A stretch of DNA of 64,000 nt from Streptosporangium sp040640155. Its GTDB lineage: Bacteria; Actinomycetota; Actinomycetes; Streptosporangiales; Streptosporangiaceae. Below the pieces are notes generated by a model, which searched no databases, had not been told where the DNA came from, and worked only from the letters and a program-made list of their open reading frames with translations. The stretch covers positions 34,093 through 98,092 of the forward strand of contig NZ_JBFABE010000026.1 of assembly GCF_040640155.1 (NCBI RefSeq), given 5' to 3'. The translations under genes and the position numbers were made by a program. Of the stretch, positions 51,759 to 60,017 are shown in pieces (within the stretch, counting starts at the first letter, position 1; the number at the start of each line of letters is the position of its first letter).

Positions 51759-52720
51759 GCGAGTGCTCCCTTCAGGCGGCAGATGACCGCGTCGCGGGCG
51801 TCCGGCGGGCCGAGCACCTCGGCGTCGTCGGCGAAGCCCACGATCCAGCCGGCCAGCCGTTCGGCGTCGGTGAAGTCGACCTCCAGCTCGTCCCAGCCGT
51901 CGGCGGGCGGGTCGGCGGGCCGTACGGTCTTCGCCACCTGGCGCAGCCCCTGGCAGGTGTCGTGCCTGACCCGGACGAGGGCGGCGCGTTCCTGGACGGC
52001 GGCGTCGCGGTAGCCGACCATGGACGTGATGTCGACGCCCTCGGGCACCGTCACGGCGCCGGGGCGGCCGACGGGGGTGACCGTGCCGCTGATCCGGCTG
52101 AGCCGGAAGACCCGGGGCGCGTCGCGGTCGCGGTCGTGGCCGACCATGTACCAGCGGCCCCGGCGGCTGACCACGCCCCACGGCTCGACCGTGCGGGTCA
52201 GCACGTTCTGGCTGGCGGCCGCCCGGTAGGGGAAGCGGACCACGCGCCGGTCGCGCACGGCCTCCCACAGGGCGGGGAAGGAGGCGTCCTGGGTGTCGAC
52301 GCGCAGCTCCAGCGCCCCGCCGAGCACCCCGTGGGCCTCGTCGGTCTGCACGCCCCCGGCGCGCAGTTTCAGCAGCGCCCCGCCGGCGGCCTCGGCCAGG
52401 CTGGCGCGCTGCCAGACCTGGGCGGCCAGGCCCACCACGGCCGCCTCGTCCGGCTCCAGGGTGATCTCGGGCAGCTCGTAGGCCTGCCGGACGATCCGGT
52501 AGCCCGGATCCTCCTCCCACGGGTCCTTGTGGACCTCGATGGGGATGCCGATCTCGCGGAGCTCGTTCTTGTCCCGCTCGAACATCCGCTGGAAGGCCTC
52601 GTCGTTGTCGGCGTCGTAGCCCGGCACCGCCTGGCGGATGTGCTCGGCGCTGAGCGGCCGTCGCGTGGCCAGCAGGCAGATCACGAGATTGAGCAGCCGC
52701 TCGGTCTTCCGGCGCGACAT
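51755..52720 (-). CDS. pafB: WYL domain transcriptional regulator PafB
   Basis: A 321-residue PafB. The N-terminal winged HTH is RKTERLLNLVICLLATRRPL and AFQRMFERDKNELREIGIPI; the WYL domain includes RRVVRFPYRAAASQNVLTRT and GRWYMVGHDRDRDAPRVFRL. With PafC it controls the RecA-independent DNA-damage response. ATG 52720 follows GAAGGAGG at good spacing. It is divergent from the DUF3866 gene with 39 bp between the start codons, so their promoters overlap. Confidence 0.95.
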   Translation of the reverse strand: MSRRKTERLLNLVICLLATRRPLSAEHIRQAVPGYDADNDEAFQRMFERDKNELREIGIPIEVHKDPWEEDPGYRIVRQAYELPEITLEPDEAAVVGLAAQVWQRASLAEAAGGALLKLRAGGVQTDEAHGVLGGALELRVDTQDASFPALWEAVRDRRVVRFPYRAAASQNVLTRTVEPWGVVSRRGRWYMVGHDRDRDAPRVFRLSRISGTVTPVGRPGAVTVPEGVDITSMVGYRDAAVQERAALVRVRHDTCQGLRQVAKTVRPADPPADGWDELEVDFTDAERLAGWIVGFADDAEVLGPPDARDAVICRLKGALA

Positions 52721-52759
52721 CCGGCCTCCTTCCTGTTCGGGTGACGCTACCCTTCCCCC

Positions 52760-53953
52760 GTGATCAGATGGCGCAGGGGCGAGGTCGTGCGGGTCCGGCG
52801 CGAGTGGCCGGGGGCGGTGGAGCTCGACGTGACCACCGAGGACGGCCAGGCGCGCGCTCTCGCCTATCCGGCCCTGGTGGGGCACCCGGAGCCCGGTGAC
52901 ACGGTGCTGCTCAACACGACCGCGCTCGCCATGGGGCTCGGTACGGGAGGCTACGCCATGGTGGTGGCGATTCCCGACCGTTTGCCACAAGATCCGCTTG
53001 GCCCCGGACACCTGGTAAAGGCACGCTACACCCCGTTGCAGGCCACCGTGCTCGGCGCCGACGAGCAGGACTCGCCCTTCCACGACGTGTTGCGCGAGGC
53101 CGACTCGGTGGACGGCATGCCGGTGATCGTCGCCGACCTGCACTCGGCCCTGCCCGCGATCCTGTGCGGCCTGTACGGCACCACTCCCCCGCGCCCGCCA
53201 GGCTCGGCCGGTAACGCGACCGGGAGCGCCGGCGGGAACGGCGGGAACGGCGGGAACACGGCGGGGAACGCGGGCGGGGAAGGGGCCGAGGGCACGGGCA
53301 CGGGCTCGCCCAGGGTCGCCTACGTGATGCTGGACGGCGGCGCGCTGCCGGCCTGGTTCTCCATGTCGTCAGCGCGGTTGCGGCAGGCGGGCTGGCTGTG
53401 CGGGGTGGTGACGGCGGGCCAGTCCTTCGGCGGGGACGTGGAGGCGGTGACGCCGCACACCGGCCTGCTGGCGGCCCGGCACGTCCTGGGGGCCGACGTC
53501 GCGATCGTCACCCAGGGGCCGGGCAACCTGGGCGGCGGCACCCGGTGGGGTTTCTCGGGCGTCTCGGCCGGTGAGGCGGTCAACGCCGCCGCCGTCCTGG
53601 GCGGCCGGCCGGTGGCGGCGTTGCGGGTCAGCGAGGGCGACCTGCGCGAGCGCCACATCGGGGTCTCGCACCACTCGCTGACCGCCTACGGCCGGGTGGC
53701 GCTGGCCCCGGCCCGGGTGGCCGTCCCGGTGCTGCCCGGTGACTTCGGCAGGCGGGTGGCCGAGCAGTCACGCCCGCTCGGCGCCCGGCACGAGCTGGTG
53801 GAGGTGCCGGTGGACGGGCTGACCGAGGCGCTGCGGGGCTCCCCGGTCCGGCTGTCGACGATGGGCCGGGGCCTGGACGAGGACCTGGCCTACTTCCTGG
53901 CCTCGGCCGCGGCCGGCAGGCTGGCCGCCTCGCTGCTGTCCTCGGGGTCGTAG
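52760..53953 (+). CDS. DUF3866 family protein
   Basis: A 397-residue protein of the DUF3866 family, function unknown, regularly found near pafBC in actinobacteria. Conserved parts include RRGEVVRVRREWPGAVELDV, DLHSALPAILCGL, VAYVMLDGGALPAWFSMSSA and VAIVTQGPGNLGGGTRWGFS. A Gly/Asn/Thr-rich insertion (about residues 148-178) breaks the conserved core. GTG 52760 follows TACCCT by 6 bases: leaderless, just 39 bp from the divergent pafB start. Its last 64 bp overlap the end of the convergent DUF3291 gene. Confidence 0.88.
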   Translation: MIRWRRGEVVRVRREWPGAVELDVTTEDGQARALAYPALVGHPEPGDTVLLNTTALAMGLGTGGYAMVVAIPDRLPQDPLGPGHLVKARYTPLQATVLGADEQDSPFHDVLREADSVDGMPVIVADLHSALPAILCGLYGTTPPRPPGSAGNATGSAGGNGGNGGNTAGNAGGEGAEGTGTGSPRVAYVMLDGGALPAWFSMSSARLRQAGWLCGVVTAGQSFGGDVEAVTPHTGLLAARHVLGADVAIVTQGPGNLGGGTRWGFSGVSAGEAVNAAAVLGGRPVAALRVSEGDLRERHIGVSHHSLTAYGRVALAPARVAVPVLPGDFGRRVAEQSRPLGARHELVEVPVDGLTEALRGSPVRLSTMGRGLDEDLAYFLASAAAGRLAASLLSSGS

Positions 53954-54375
53954 AAGTTCTTGAACGTGAAGGCCGAGGGCGTGGGCCCCTCGGCCTTCAG
54001 GAGCGTCAGGCGCTCCATGCCCTCGGCCAGGGTCGGCTCGTACCCGGCCGGGATCCACCACATCACCGAGTACGGCTCGGCGATGCGCAGGAACCACTCC
54101 CTGCGCCGCTGCAGGAACTCCAGGTGGACGGTGCGGTAGACGTAGTTCCAGAGCGCGTCGCGCGACTCCCAGACCGAGAAGTTGATCAGCAGGTGGTCGC
54201 CGTAGACGTGCTCGACCGTGTCCTCGGGGCCGTCACCGCCCTTGAGCCTCCAGACGAAGCCGGGGGCGGCCTCGGCCAGCCTGTTGAGGGGGTCGAGGCC
54301 CGCCATGAAGGAGACCAGTTCCGGGGAGTCCTTGGGCGCGCGCATGTGGGCGAGGTTCATCTGTGCCAGGTGCAT
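53890..54375 (-). CDS. DUF3291 domain-containing protein
   Basis: A 161-residue protein of the DUF3291 family, with a dimeric ferredoxin-like fold related to antibiotic-biosynthesis monooxygenases and heme-handling proteins. It reads LAQMNLAHMRAPKDSPELVS, then APGFVWRLKGG, HLLINFSVWESRDALWNYVY and RREWFLRIAEPYSVMWWIPA. Role unknown. ATG 54375 is preferred. It is 32 bp after the stop of the Cys-rich HTH regulator gene, forming a two-gene unit. The 3' end overlaps the DUF3866 gene by 64 bp on the other strand. Confidence 0.85.
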   Translation of the reverse strand: MHLAQMNLAHMRAPKDSPELVSFMAGLDPLNRLAEAAPGFVWRLKGGDGPEDTVEHVYGDHLLINFSVWESRDALWNYVYRTVHLEFLQRRREWFLRIAEPYSVMWWIPAGYEPTLAEGMERLTLLKAEGPTPSAFTFKNFYDPEDSSEAASLPAAAEARK

Positions 54376-54407
54376 GAGCACAGCACACCATTCCCGTTCC
54401 TTCTATG

Positions 54408-55049
54408 TCAATCATCATTGTTTTTAGAGAAGGCGACGCAGCACTCCCCCGGGCGCGGGTCCATCCGGGCCTCCGAGGCGTCCTGGCCGAGCGACTCCAG
54501 CAGGCCGCGGCAGAGTTCCAGGTTGACCGAGCAGACCAGCGGCGGGTGCTCCTCGGCGAGCACGTGGAACGGGCAGTTGCGCAGCCGGACCCGCCCGTCC
54601 TCCTCGTACGGCTGGTAACCGCGCCGGCGCAGCACCCCGGGCAGGTCCTCCCCCTCCCGCGCGAGCCCGGCCCCGGCGCGGCGGGCCGCCCGCCCGGCCC
54701 GCTCGTCCCCGCCGAGCTCCTCGATCGCCTCGGCCAGCACCAGGGCGAGTGTGCGGTAGTCCCGGGCGGGCACGCTGACCTGCCACTCCCCCGGCGCCCT
54801 GCGGTAGACCTTCGCGGGCCGGCCGCTGCCCGGCCCGGTCCGCTCGGTCAGCCGCCGGAACCCCGCCTCCAGCAGGCCCGCCTCGACGAGCCTGTCGAGG
54901 TGGAAGGCGGCCAGGGTGCGCTGCACCCCCACCGCCTCGGCCGCCTCGTTCCGTCCCACCTCCCTGCCCAGGGAGACCACGTAGTCGTAGACGGCCCGGC
55001 GCACCGGGTCGTGGAGTACCGCCATCGTGTCGAGGTCGTCGCCGTTCAC
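54408..55049 (-). CDS. HTH regulator with C-terminal Cys cluster (SufR-like)
   Basis: A 213-residue ArsR-type regulator. The winged HTH spans ~5-85 (LHDPVRRAVYDYVVSLGREV, then AAFHLDRLVEAGLLEAGFRR). The C-terminal part has five Cys: 159 (RNCPFHVLAEEHPP), 173, 180, 203 and 204 (PGECCVAF). The spacing recalls iron-sulfur-binding SufR proteins, so an Fe-S or redox sensor is likely; that is inference. GTG 55049 follows TACAAT by 7 bases, one of the best -10 boxes here: leaderless. It precedes the DUF3291 gene, probably its target. Confidence 0.82.
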   Translation of the reverse strand: MNGDDLDTMAVLHDPVRRAVYDYVVSLGREVGRNEAAEAVGVQRTLAAFHLDRLVEAGLLEAGFRRLTERTGPGSGRPAKVYRRAPGEWQVSVPARDYRTLALVLAEAIEELGGDERAGRAARRAGAGLAREGEDLPGVLRRRGYQPYEEDGRVRLRNCPFHVLAEEHPPLVCSVNLELCRGLLESLGQDASEARMDPRPGECCVAFSKNNDD

Positions 55050-55073
55050 AGCCCGGATTGTAGGCCGGGAGGC

Positions 55074-56045
55074 TCAGTAGGCCGCCAGGACGTCCACGAC
55101 GAAGACCAGGGTGTCACCGGGCCTGATCGACGGCGGCAGGCCGTCCTCGTAGCCCAGGGCCGGCGGGACGACGAGCGCGACCCTGCTGCCCACCGGGACG
55201 CCGACCAGGGCCCGGTCCCAGCCGGCGATGACGCGCCCCCTGCCGATCTGGAACGCCCTGGGCCGTCCGGTCGCCCAGGTGGAGTCGAACACCGCGCCCC
55301 CGCGCCAGACCCTGCCCTCGTACTGGGTGACGACGAGTTGCCCGGCGCGGACCTCGGCGCCGGTCCCCCGCAGCAGGATCCCGCTCCTCAGCGTGGCGGG
55401 GGGAGCGGACCTCGGCACGGACAGGGCCGGGCGCCCGCCGGGAGGGCCGGTGACCCTGACCCCGCCCAGACCCCTGGCGCCGGCGGCCGGCTCGCCCCCG
55501 GCGGCGGCACCGGGCGGGAAGGTCCCGAGCACGTCGACGACGTAGAACAGCTCGTCCCGCGCGGTCATCCCGCCGGGCGGGTTGGGGCCGTACCCCTCCT
55601 CCGGGGGGATGGAGGCGATCACCCTGCTGCCCACCGCGTGGCCGCGCAGGGCCTTGCCCACACCGGTGAGCGTCCCGTTCAGCGGGAAGGAGGCCGGGGC
55701 GCCCTGGTTGAAGCTGGAGGCCAGCAGGCGGTTGTCCTTGCCGTCCCAGACGTGCGCGGTGTACTGGGCCACGACCAGGTCGTCCGCCCCGACGCGCGCG
55801 CCGGTCCCGGTCATCAGCTCGGTGAACCTCAGCCCCGGCGCGGGGACGCCCTCGGGGAAGCGCACGGTCGGCCTCTCACCGAAGTTCCCGACCACCTCGA
55901 CGTCCGGCCCCGCCGGCCCCTCGCCGGAGGTGCACGCGGCGACGGTCACGAGCGAGAACGCGGTGAGCAGCGCGGCGAGCGTCACGCCGGCACGGGGCAC
56001 GGGACGCGCGGCGGCACGGACGACGGCACGGACGGTGGGGCGCAT
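55074..56045 (-). CDS. Lipoprotein with two FKBP-type PPIase domains
   Basis: A 323-residue exported peptidyl-prolyl isomerase. A signal peptide ends in the lipobox VTVAAC (Cys ~38), so it is a lipoprotein. Two FKBP domains follow. The C-terminal one keeps the active-site set (VFDSTW, FQIGRGRVIAGWDRAL, ALGY, LVFVVDV). The N-terminal one (TQYTAHVWDGKD-like region reading AQYTAHVWDGKD) lacks the FD pair and the Trp, which is replaced by Val-Gly-Lys, and is probably inactive. ATG 56045 follows GGGAG. It is a paralogue of the gene at 56894-57874. Confidence 0.9.
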   Translation of the reverse strand: MRPTVRAVVRAAARPVPRAGVTLAALLTAFSLVTVAACTSGEGPAGPDVEVVGNFGERPTVRFPEGVPAPGLRFTELMTGTGARVGADDLVVAQYTAHVWDGKDNRLLASSFNQGAPASFPLNGTLTGVGKALRGHAVGSRVIASIPPEEGYGPNPPGGMTARDELFYVVDVLGTFPPGAAAGGEPAAGARGLGGVRVTGPPGGRPALSVPRSAPPATLRSGILLRGTGAEVRAGQLVVTQYEGRVWRGGAVFDSTWATGRPRAFQIGRGRVIAGWDRALVGVPVGSRVALVVPPALGYEDGLPPSIRPGDTLVFVVDVLAAY

Positions 56046-56317
56046 CCGGACTCCCTTGGCCGAGGGCTGCGCCAACCCTAACGCGCTATTGGGAGAGTTG
56101 TCAGTAGGCGAGGATCACCCCGGGGCCGTGGCCCCCGCGACGTCCCGTGGCGCGGCGAAGGAGCCGCCGCGCGGGAGCGTCGCCCTGCGGCGTCGCCTCG
56201 TCCCGGGTCGTTCTCCGGAGCCGCCTTCTCGGCATGCGCTCCATCGCTCCATCCGAAACCGGGACCTTCGATGTGGTTCCGGCGCCGTCCGGCGCTCTTG
56301 TCGGGCACGATGAAGTC

Positions 56318-56719
56318 ATGATCGAACAGTCCGGGTCCTCCGACCCCCGCGACGACCACGCTCCGCTTCTGGAGACGGTCGGACTGCTGGTCGCGTCATC
56401 AACCGCGATCATGCTGCTGGCCTGGCTGCTGGGGGCGCAGGACGGGGCCGGCCCGGTCAGGCTGCTGTTGCTCGGGCCGGTCGCCCTCGTCTTCTTCGAG
56501 GTGATGATTCACGAGATCTGGTGGCGCCGCTGGTGGGGCGCGCTGCCCGGCGCGGTCGTGGGTCTGGTCGTGTACTTCGAGGGCCGCGTCACACTGGAGG
56601 ACATCATCGGCGCCTCCTGGGCCCCCTCCCTCGCCTACGTCCTGGCCTGGGCCTGCTTCGGGGTGATCTTCGCCCTGGCCAGCCGGATCCCGCTGGGACA
56701 GCACGTCTCGAACCCATGA
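56318..56719 (+). CDS. Integral membrane protein, 133 residues
   Basis: A hypothetical membrane protein with about four helices (LLETVGLLVASSTAIMLLAW, LLLLGPVALVFFEVMIHEIW, LPGAVVGLVVYF and YVLAWACFGVIFALA). No family recognised. ATG 56318 gives a short soluble N-terminus; an in-frame start at 56147 adds 57 residues that look non-coding. It is the only plus-strand gene between the two FKBP genes, so it interrupts an otherwise one-strand cluster. Confidence 0.65.
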   Translation: MIEQSGSSDPRDDHAPLLETVGLLVASSTAIMLLAWLLGAQDGAGPVRLLLLGPVALVFFEVMIHEIWWRRWWGALPGAVVGLVVYFEGRVTLEDIIGASWAPSLAYVLAWACFGVIFALASRIPLGQHVSNP

Positions 56720-56807
56720 TGACCGCCACGGGCCGTCGGCGCGGATGCGGGCACGGGCACGGGCGCGGGAGGGAGGCGGGCGGCGGAAGGGCAGGGGGCG
56801 GCGACGA

Positions 56808-56844
56808 CATCGTGACCGGGCCCTGACGGGACCCGGTCACGATG
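56808..56844. terminator. Two-sided terminator hairpin
   Basis: CATCGTGACCGGG pairs perfectly with its complement across an 11-base loop. It lies between the convergent membrane-protein gene (ends 56719) and FKBP gene (ends 56894). Confidence 0.7.
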
Positions 56845-56893
56845 GACGTGCCGCGGAGGGATCCGGCGGGTGCGCCGGACGCCGGGGGACGGC

Positions 56894-57874
56894 CTAGTAG
56901 GCCGCCACCACGTCGACCAGGAAGACCAGGGTGTCGGTGCCCTTGATCTTCTCGCCGGAACCCGCCTTGCCGTAACCGAGGTCCGGCGGGATGCTCAGCA
57001 GCACCCGGCTGCCGACGGGAACGCCGACCAGGCCCTGGTCCCAGCCCTTGATGACCTTGCCGGTGCCGATCTGGAACATGATCGGCTGGGCGCCGCGCGA
57101 CCAGCTGCTGTCGAACTCGACGTCCGAACCCCAGATCTTGCCCGCGTACTGGACGAGGATCGACTGGCCGGAGGTGACCTTGGGACCGGTGCCCTTGATC
57201 ACCGTCTTGACGACGAGCTCCTTGGGAGCCTTCTCCTTGGTCTTGGTGGTGAGCTTGGGCGCGGCCTCACCGCCCGGGTTCTCCACCTTGACGCCCTTGA
57301 GGCCGGGGTCGGTGGCGTCGCCCTTGGCGACCTTCTCGGCGGGAACGCCCACCACGTCGACCACGAAGACCTGCGACTGTCCCGGGGGGGCCTGCGCCTG
57401 CTGCTCCTTGGGCAGGGCGTCCTTGGCGACGACGGACATGAACCTGCCGCCGCCCTTGGTCTCGGCGAAGCCCTTGCGGAGGATCTCCGGGACCTGCTCG
57501 TTGAGGGTGATGACCTGCGGCCCGCCCTCGTCGTAGGTCGAGCCGGCGAGCTTGTTCTCCTTGCCGTCCCAGGTGAAGACGGTGAAGTTGGCCACCACGC
57601 TGGCGCCGGTCTTGGGCGTCTCACCGGACGTGCCGGGGGTGAGCACCTTGAAGGAGGAGGTCTCGACGACCTTGGAGGGGAAGGCCACGGTCGGCTTCGC
57701 CCCGGCCGCTCCGGTGACCTGCAGCTCGGAGACCCCGCCACTGCTCGCGGAGCCGGAGGCTCCGGTGGCTCCGGTGGCTCCGGTGGTGCTGGTGGCGGCG
57801 TCCCCTCCGGATCCACATGCTGCGGCGAACATCAGAGGCACTGCGGCCAGTACGGCCATACTGCGGCGGCGCAT
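56894..57874 (-). CDS. FKBP-type PPIase lipoprotein, two domains
   Basis: A 326-residue lipoprotein. Lipobox FAAAC gives the acylated Cys at ~20, then an Ala/Thr/Gly/Ser linker. The C-terminal FKBP domain is complete: VQYAGKIWGSDVEFDSSW, FQIGTGKVIKGWDQGL, PDLGYGKAG and TLVFLVDVVAAY. The N-terminal domain (VVANFTVFTWDGKENKLAGS) has lost the FD and Trp residues and is probably a binding or dimer domain. It lies directly downstream of pafA, the usual place of a FKBP gene in this cluster. A predicted extracytoplasmic folding factor. Confidence 0.93.
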   Translation of the reverse strand: MRRRSMAVLAAVPLMFAAACGSGGDAATSTTGATGATGASGSASSGGVSELQVTGAAGAKPTVAFPSKVVETSSFKVLTPGTSGETPKTGASVVANFTVFTWDGKENKLAGSTYDEGGPQVITLNEQVPEILRKGFAETKGGGRFMSVVAKDALPKEQQAQAPPGQSQVFVVDVVGVPAEKVAKGDATDPGLKGVKVENPGGEAAPKLTTKTKEKAPKELVVKTVIKGTGPKVTSGQSILVQYAGKIWGSDVEFDSSWSRGAQPIMFQIGTGKVIKGWDQGLVGVPVGSRVLLSIPPDLGYGKAGSGEKIKGTDTLVFLVDVVAAY

Positions 57875-58120
57875 AGGTATCCCTCAAGCAGACGTCAGGT
57901 TTGCGCCACACTACCCGCCCCGGTGTACGGAGGAGGTAAGACCGGGACGAGCTTGCCGAAGCGTGACCATGACATGCCGACGATCGACGTGAACCCCTCC
58001 GCCACCCGTGAAAGATTCACGGCGGACGGTGCCCGGCACCCGTGGACGATCGACGACCCGGACGTCCCGCCACCCACGGACGACCGGCGAACCAGGCGCC
58101 CCGTCACCCGCGGACGATCA

Positions 58121-58148
58121 CGGCCCGCCGTCCACGGACGGCGGGCCG
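58121..58148. terminator. Terminator hairpin after pafA
   Basis: CGGCCCGCCGTCC pairs perfectly with its complement across a two-base loop, ending 5 bp before the pafA stop codon on the minus strand. The rest of the 279-bp gap to the FKBP gene shows repeated GGACGATC-like words and no gene. Confidence 0.8.
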
Positions 58149-58153
58149 GTCCG

Positions 58154-59512
58154 TCACATGCCGGCGATGAGCTTGTCCACCCTCTCGTCGACGCTGCGGA
58201 AGGGGTCCTTGCAGAGCACGGTCCGCTGCGCCTGGTCGTTGAGCTTCAGGTGCACCCAGTCGACGGTGAAGTCACGGCGCTTCTCCTGGGCCTTGCGGAT
58301 GAACTCCCCGCGCAGCCGCGCGCGCGTGGTCTGCGGCGGCACCGACTTGGCCTCGAAGATCTTCAGGTCGGAGGCCACCCGCTCCACCGCGCCGCGCTTC
58401 TGCAGCAGGTAGAACAGGCCGCGCCGGCGGTGCACGTCGTGGTAGGCCAGGTCGAGCTGGGCGACCCTGGGGCTGGAGAGCGGCAGGTCGTACTTCCTGC
58501 GGTAGCGCTCGATGAGCTGGTACTTGGTGACCCAGTCGATCTCGCGGGCGACCTTGTCCAGGTCGCCGGTCTCGACCGCGTTGAGCGTGCGCTCCCACAG
58601 CTCCAGCACCCGGTGGCTGAGCTCGTCGCCGCCTCGGCGGTCGACGAAGTCGCGGGCCTTGGAGAGGTACTCCTCCTGGATCTCCAGCGAGGACGCCTCG
58701 CGGCCGTTGGCCAGCCGCACCCGCCGGCGCCCGGTCATGTCGTGGGAGACCTCGCGGATGGCCCGGATCGGGTTCTCCAGGGAGAGGTCGCGCATCACGG
58801 TGCCCGCCTCGATCATGCGCAGCACCAGGTCGGTCGCGCCGACCTTGAGCAGCGTGGTCGTCTCGCTCATGTTGGAGTCGCCGACGATGACGTGCAGGCG
58901 GCGGAACCGCTCGGCGTCGGCGTGCGGCTCGTCGCGGGTGTTGATGATCGGGCGCGACCGGGTGGTGGCGCTGGAGACGCCCTCCCAGATGTGCTCGGCC
59001 CGCTGGGAGACGCAGTAGACCGCTCCCCTGGGGGTCTGCAGCACCTTGCCGGCGCCGCAGACGATCTGCCGGGTGACGAGGAACGGGATCAGCACGTCGG
59101 CCAGGCGGCCGAACTCGCCGTGCCTGCCGACGAGGTAGTTCTCGTGGCAGCCGTAGGAGTTGCCCGCGGAGTCGGTGTTGTTCTTGAACAGGTAGATGTC
59201 GCCGGCGATGCCCTCCTCGCGGAGGCGCTTCTCGGCGTCGACGAGCAGACCCTCCAGGATGCGCTCGCCCGCCTTGTCGTGGGTGACGAGCTCCACGACG
59301 TTGTCGCACTCGGGGGTGGCGTACTCGGGGTGGCTGCCCACGTCGAGGTAGAGGCGGGCGCCGTTGCGCAGGAAGACGTTGCTCGATCGGCCCCAGGAGA
59401 CGACGCGGCGGAATAGATAACGCGCTACCTCGTCGGGCGACAGCCGCCGCTGCCCCCTGAACGTGCAGGTGACGCCGTACTCGTTCTCAAGCCCGAAGAT
59501 GCGACGATCCAT
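58154..59512 (-). CDS. pafA: Pup--protein ligase PafA
   Basis: A 452-residue PafA, which joins the C-terminal Glu of Pup to lysines of target proteins using ATP. The glutamine-synthetase-like fold shows RRIFGLENEYGVTCTFRGQR with the metal-binding Glu residues, RLYLDVGSHPEYATPECDNV with the catalytic Asp, YLFKNNTDSAGNSYGCHENY, and NTRDEPHADAERFRRLHVIV. The C-terminal domain (RDFTVDWVHLKLNDQAQRTV) is typical. It is PafA rather than Dop by overall similarity and by lack of the Dop-specific loop. ATG 59512 follows TAGTGT by 6 bases: leaderless. Confidence 0.97.
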   Translation of the reverse strand: MDRRIFGLENEYGVTCTFRGQRRLSPDEVARYLFRRVVSWGRSSNVFLRNGARLYLDVGSHPEYATPECDNVVELVTHDKAGERILEGLLVDAEKRLREEGIAGDIYLFKNNTDSAGNSYGCHENYLVGRHGEFGRLADVLIPFLVTRQIVCGAGKVLQTPRGAVYCVSQRAEHIWEGVSSATTRSRPIINTRDEPHADAERFRRLHVIVGDSNMSETTTLLKVGATDLVLRMIEAGTVMRDLSLENPIRAIREVSHDMTGRRRVRLANGREASSLEIQEEYLSKARDFVDRRGGDELSHRVLELWERTLNAVETGDLDKVAREIDWVTKYQLIERYRRKYDLPLSSPRVAQLDLAYHDVHRRRGLFYLLQKRGAVERVASDLKIFEAKSVPPQTTRARLRGEFIRKAQEKRRDFTVDWVHLKLNDQAQRTVLCKDPFRSVDERVDKLIAGM

Positions 59513-59801
59513 TGCCTCACACTATTCGCCGAACCCCTCTCGTGGGAGGGATCATGGGGTTTTCGGTCGTACGGCTTATGCCCAGGCCGGTGACCTGCTA
59601 AGCGCGAACGCCGCTCGTGCCCGGCTCTCGGGCGGATCGTCGCGGTCGCGAGCGGCCCGGGGGGATCGGGAGAGGATCGGAAAGGGTTCGGGGGCGGGAT
59701 TCGAGAGGGTGCCGGACGAACTCGCGGGGCGGGTTTTCTCACCCTCCGGGGGGCCGGTCGGGACCGGATTCGGCCGTCCGTAAACGGGACGACCCGAATC
59801 G

Positions 59802-59839
59802 CACGAGAGCGCCGCCCCGGCCGGGGCGGCGCTCTCGTG
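59802..59839. terminator. Perfect 38-bp palindrome after prcA
   Basis: Two 19-bp arms (CACGAGAGCGCCGCCCCGG and complement) with no spacer. It can form a very stable hairpin in RNA of either strand, and a cruciform in DNA. Lies ~180 bp after the prcA stop. No U-run follows. Confidence 0.7.
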
Positions 59840-59865
59840 TCGTGTCACGTCGTGGCGCCGGTCCG

Positions 59866-59899
59866 CCGGCGGCCGGTCCGTGCCGGGACCGGCCGCCGG
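59866..59899. terminator. Second hairpin after prcA
   Basis: CCGGCGGCCGGTCC pairs with its complement across the loop GTGCCG. It is the first of two hairpins met by transcription leaving prcA. Confidence 0.65.
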
Positions 59900-60017
59900 T
59901 GACCGTGCCGTGTGTCGGTGCCGTGCCGTGCGGTGCCCGTGCCCAGGTCCGCACCCGGCCCCGCACCGGACTCCGCACCCGGCTCCGCGGCTTGCTCCGT
60001 GGCTTGCTCCGTGCCGG

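Larger units (their letters stand above)
59513..60017. other. Intergenic region between prcA and pafA with two large hairpins
   Basis: 505 bp without a supported gene. It holds a perfect palindrome of two 19-bp arms with no loop at 59802-59839 and a 14-bp-stem, 6-base-loop hairpin at 59866-59899, both probably ending prcBA transcription. The part next to pafA has a leaderless-type promoter. Open frames here follow only the base composition. Confidence 0.7.
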
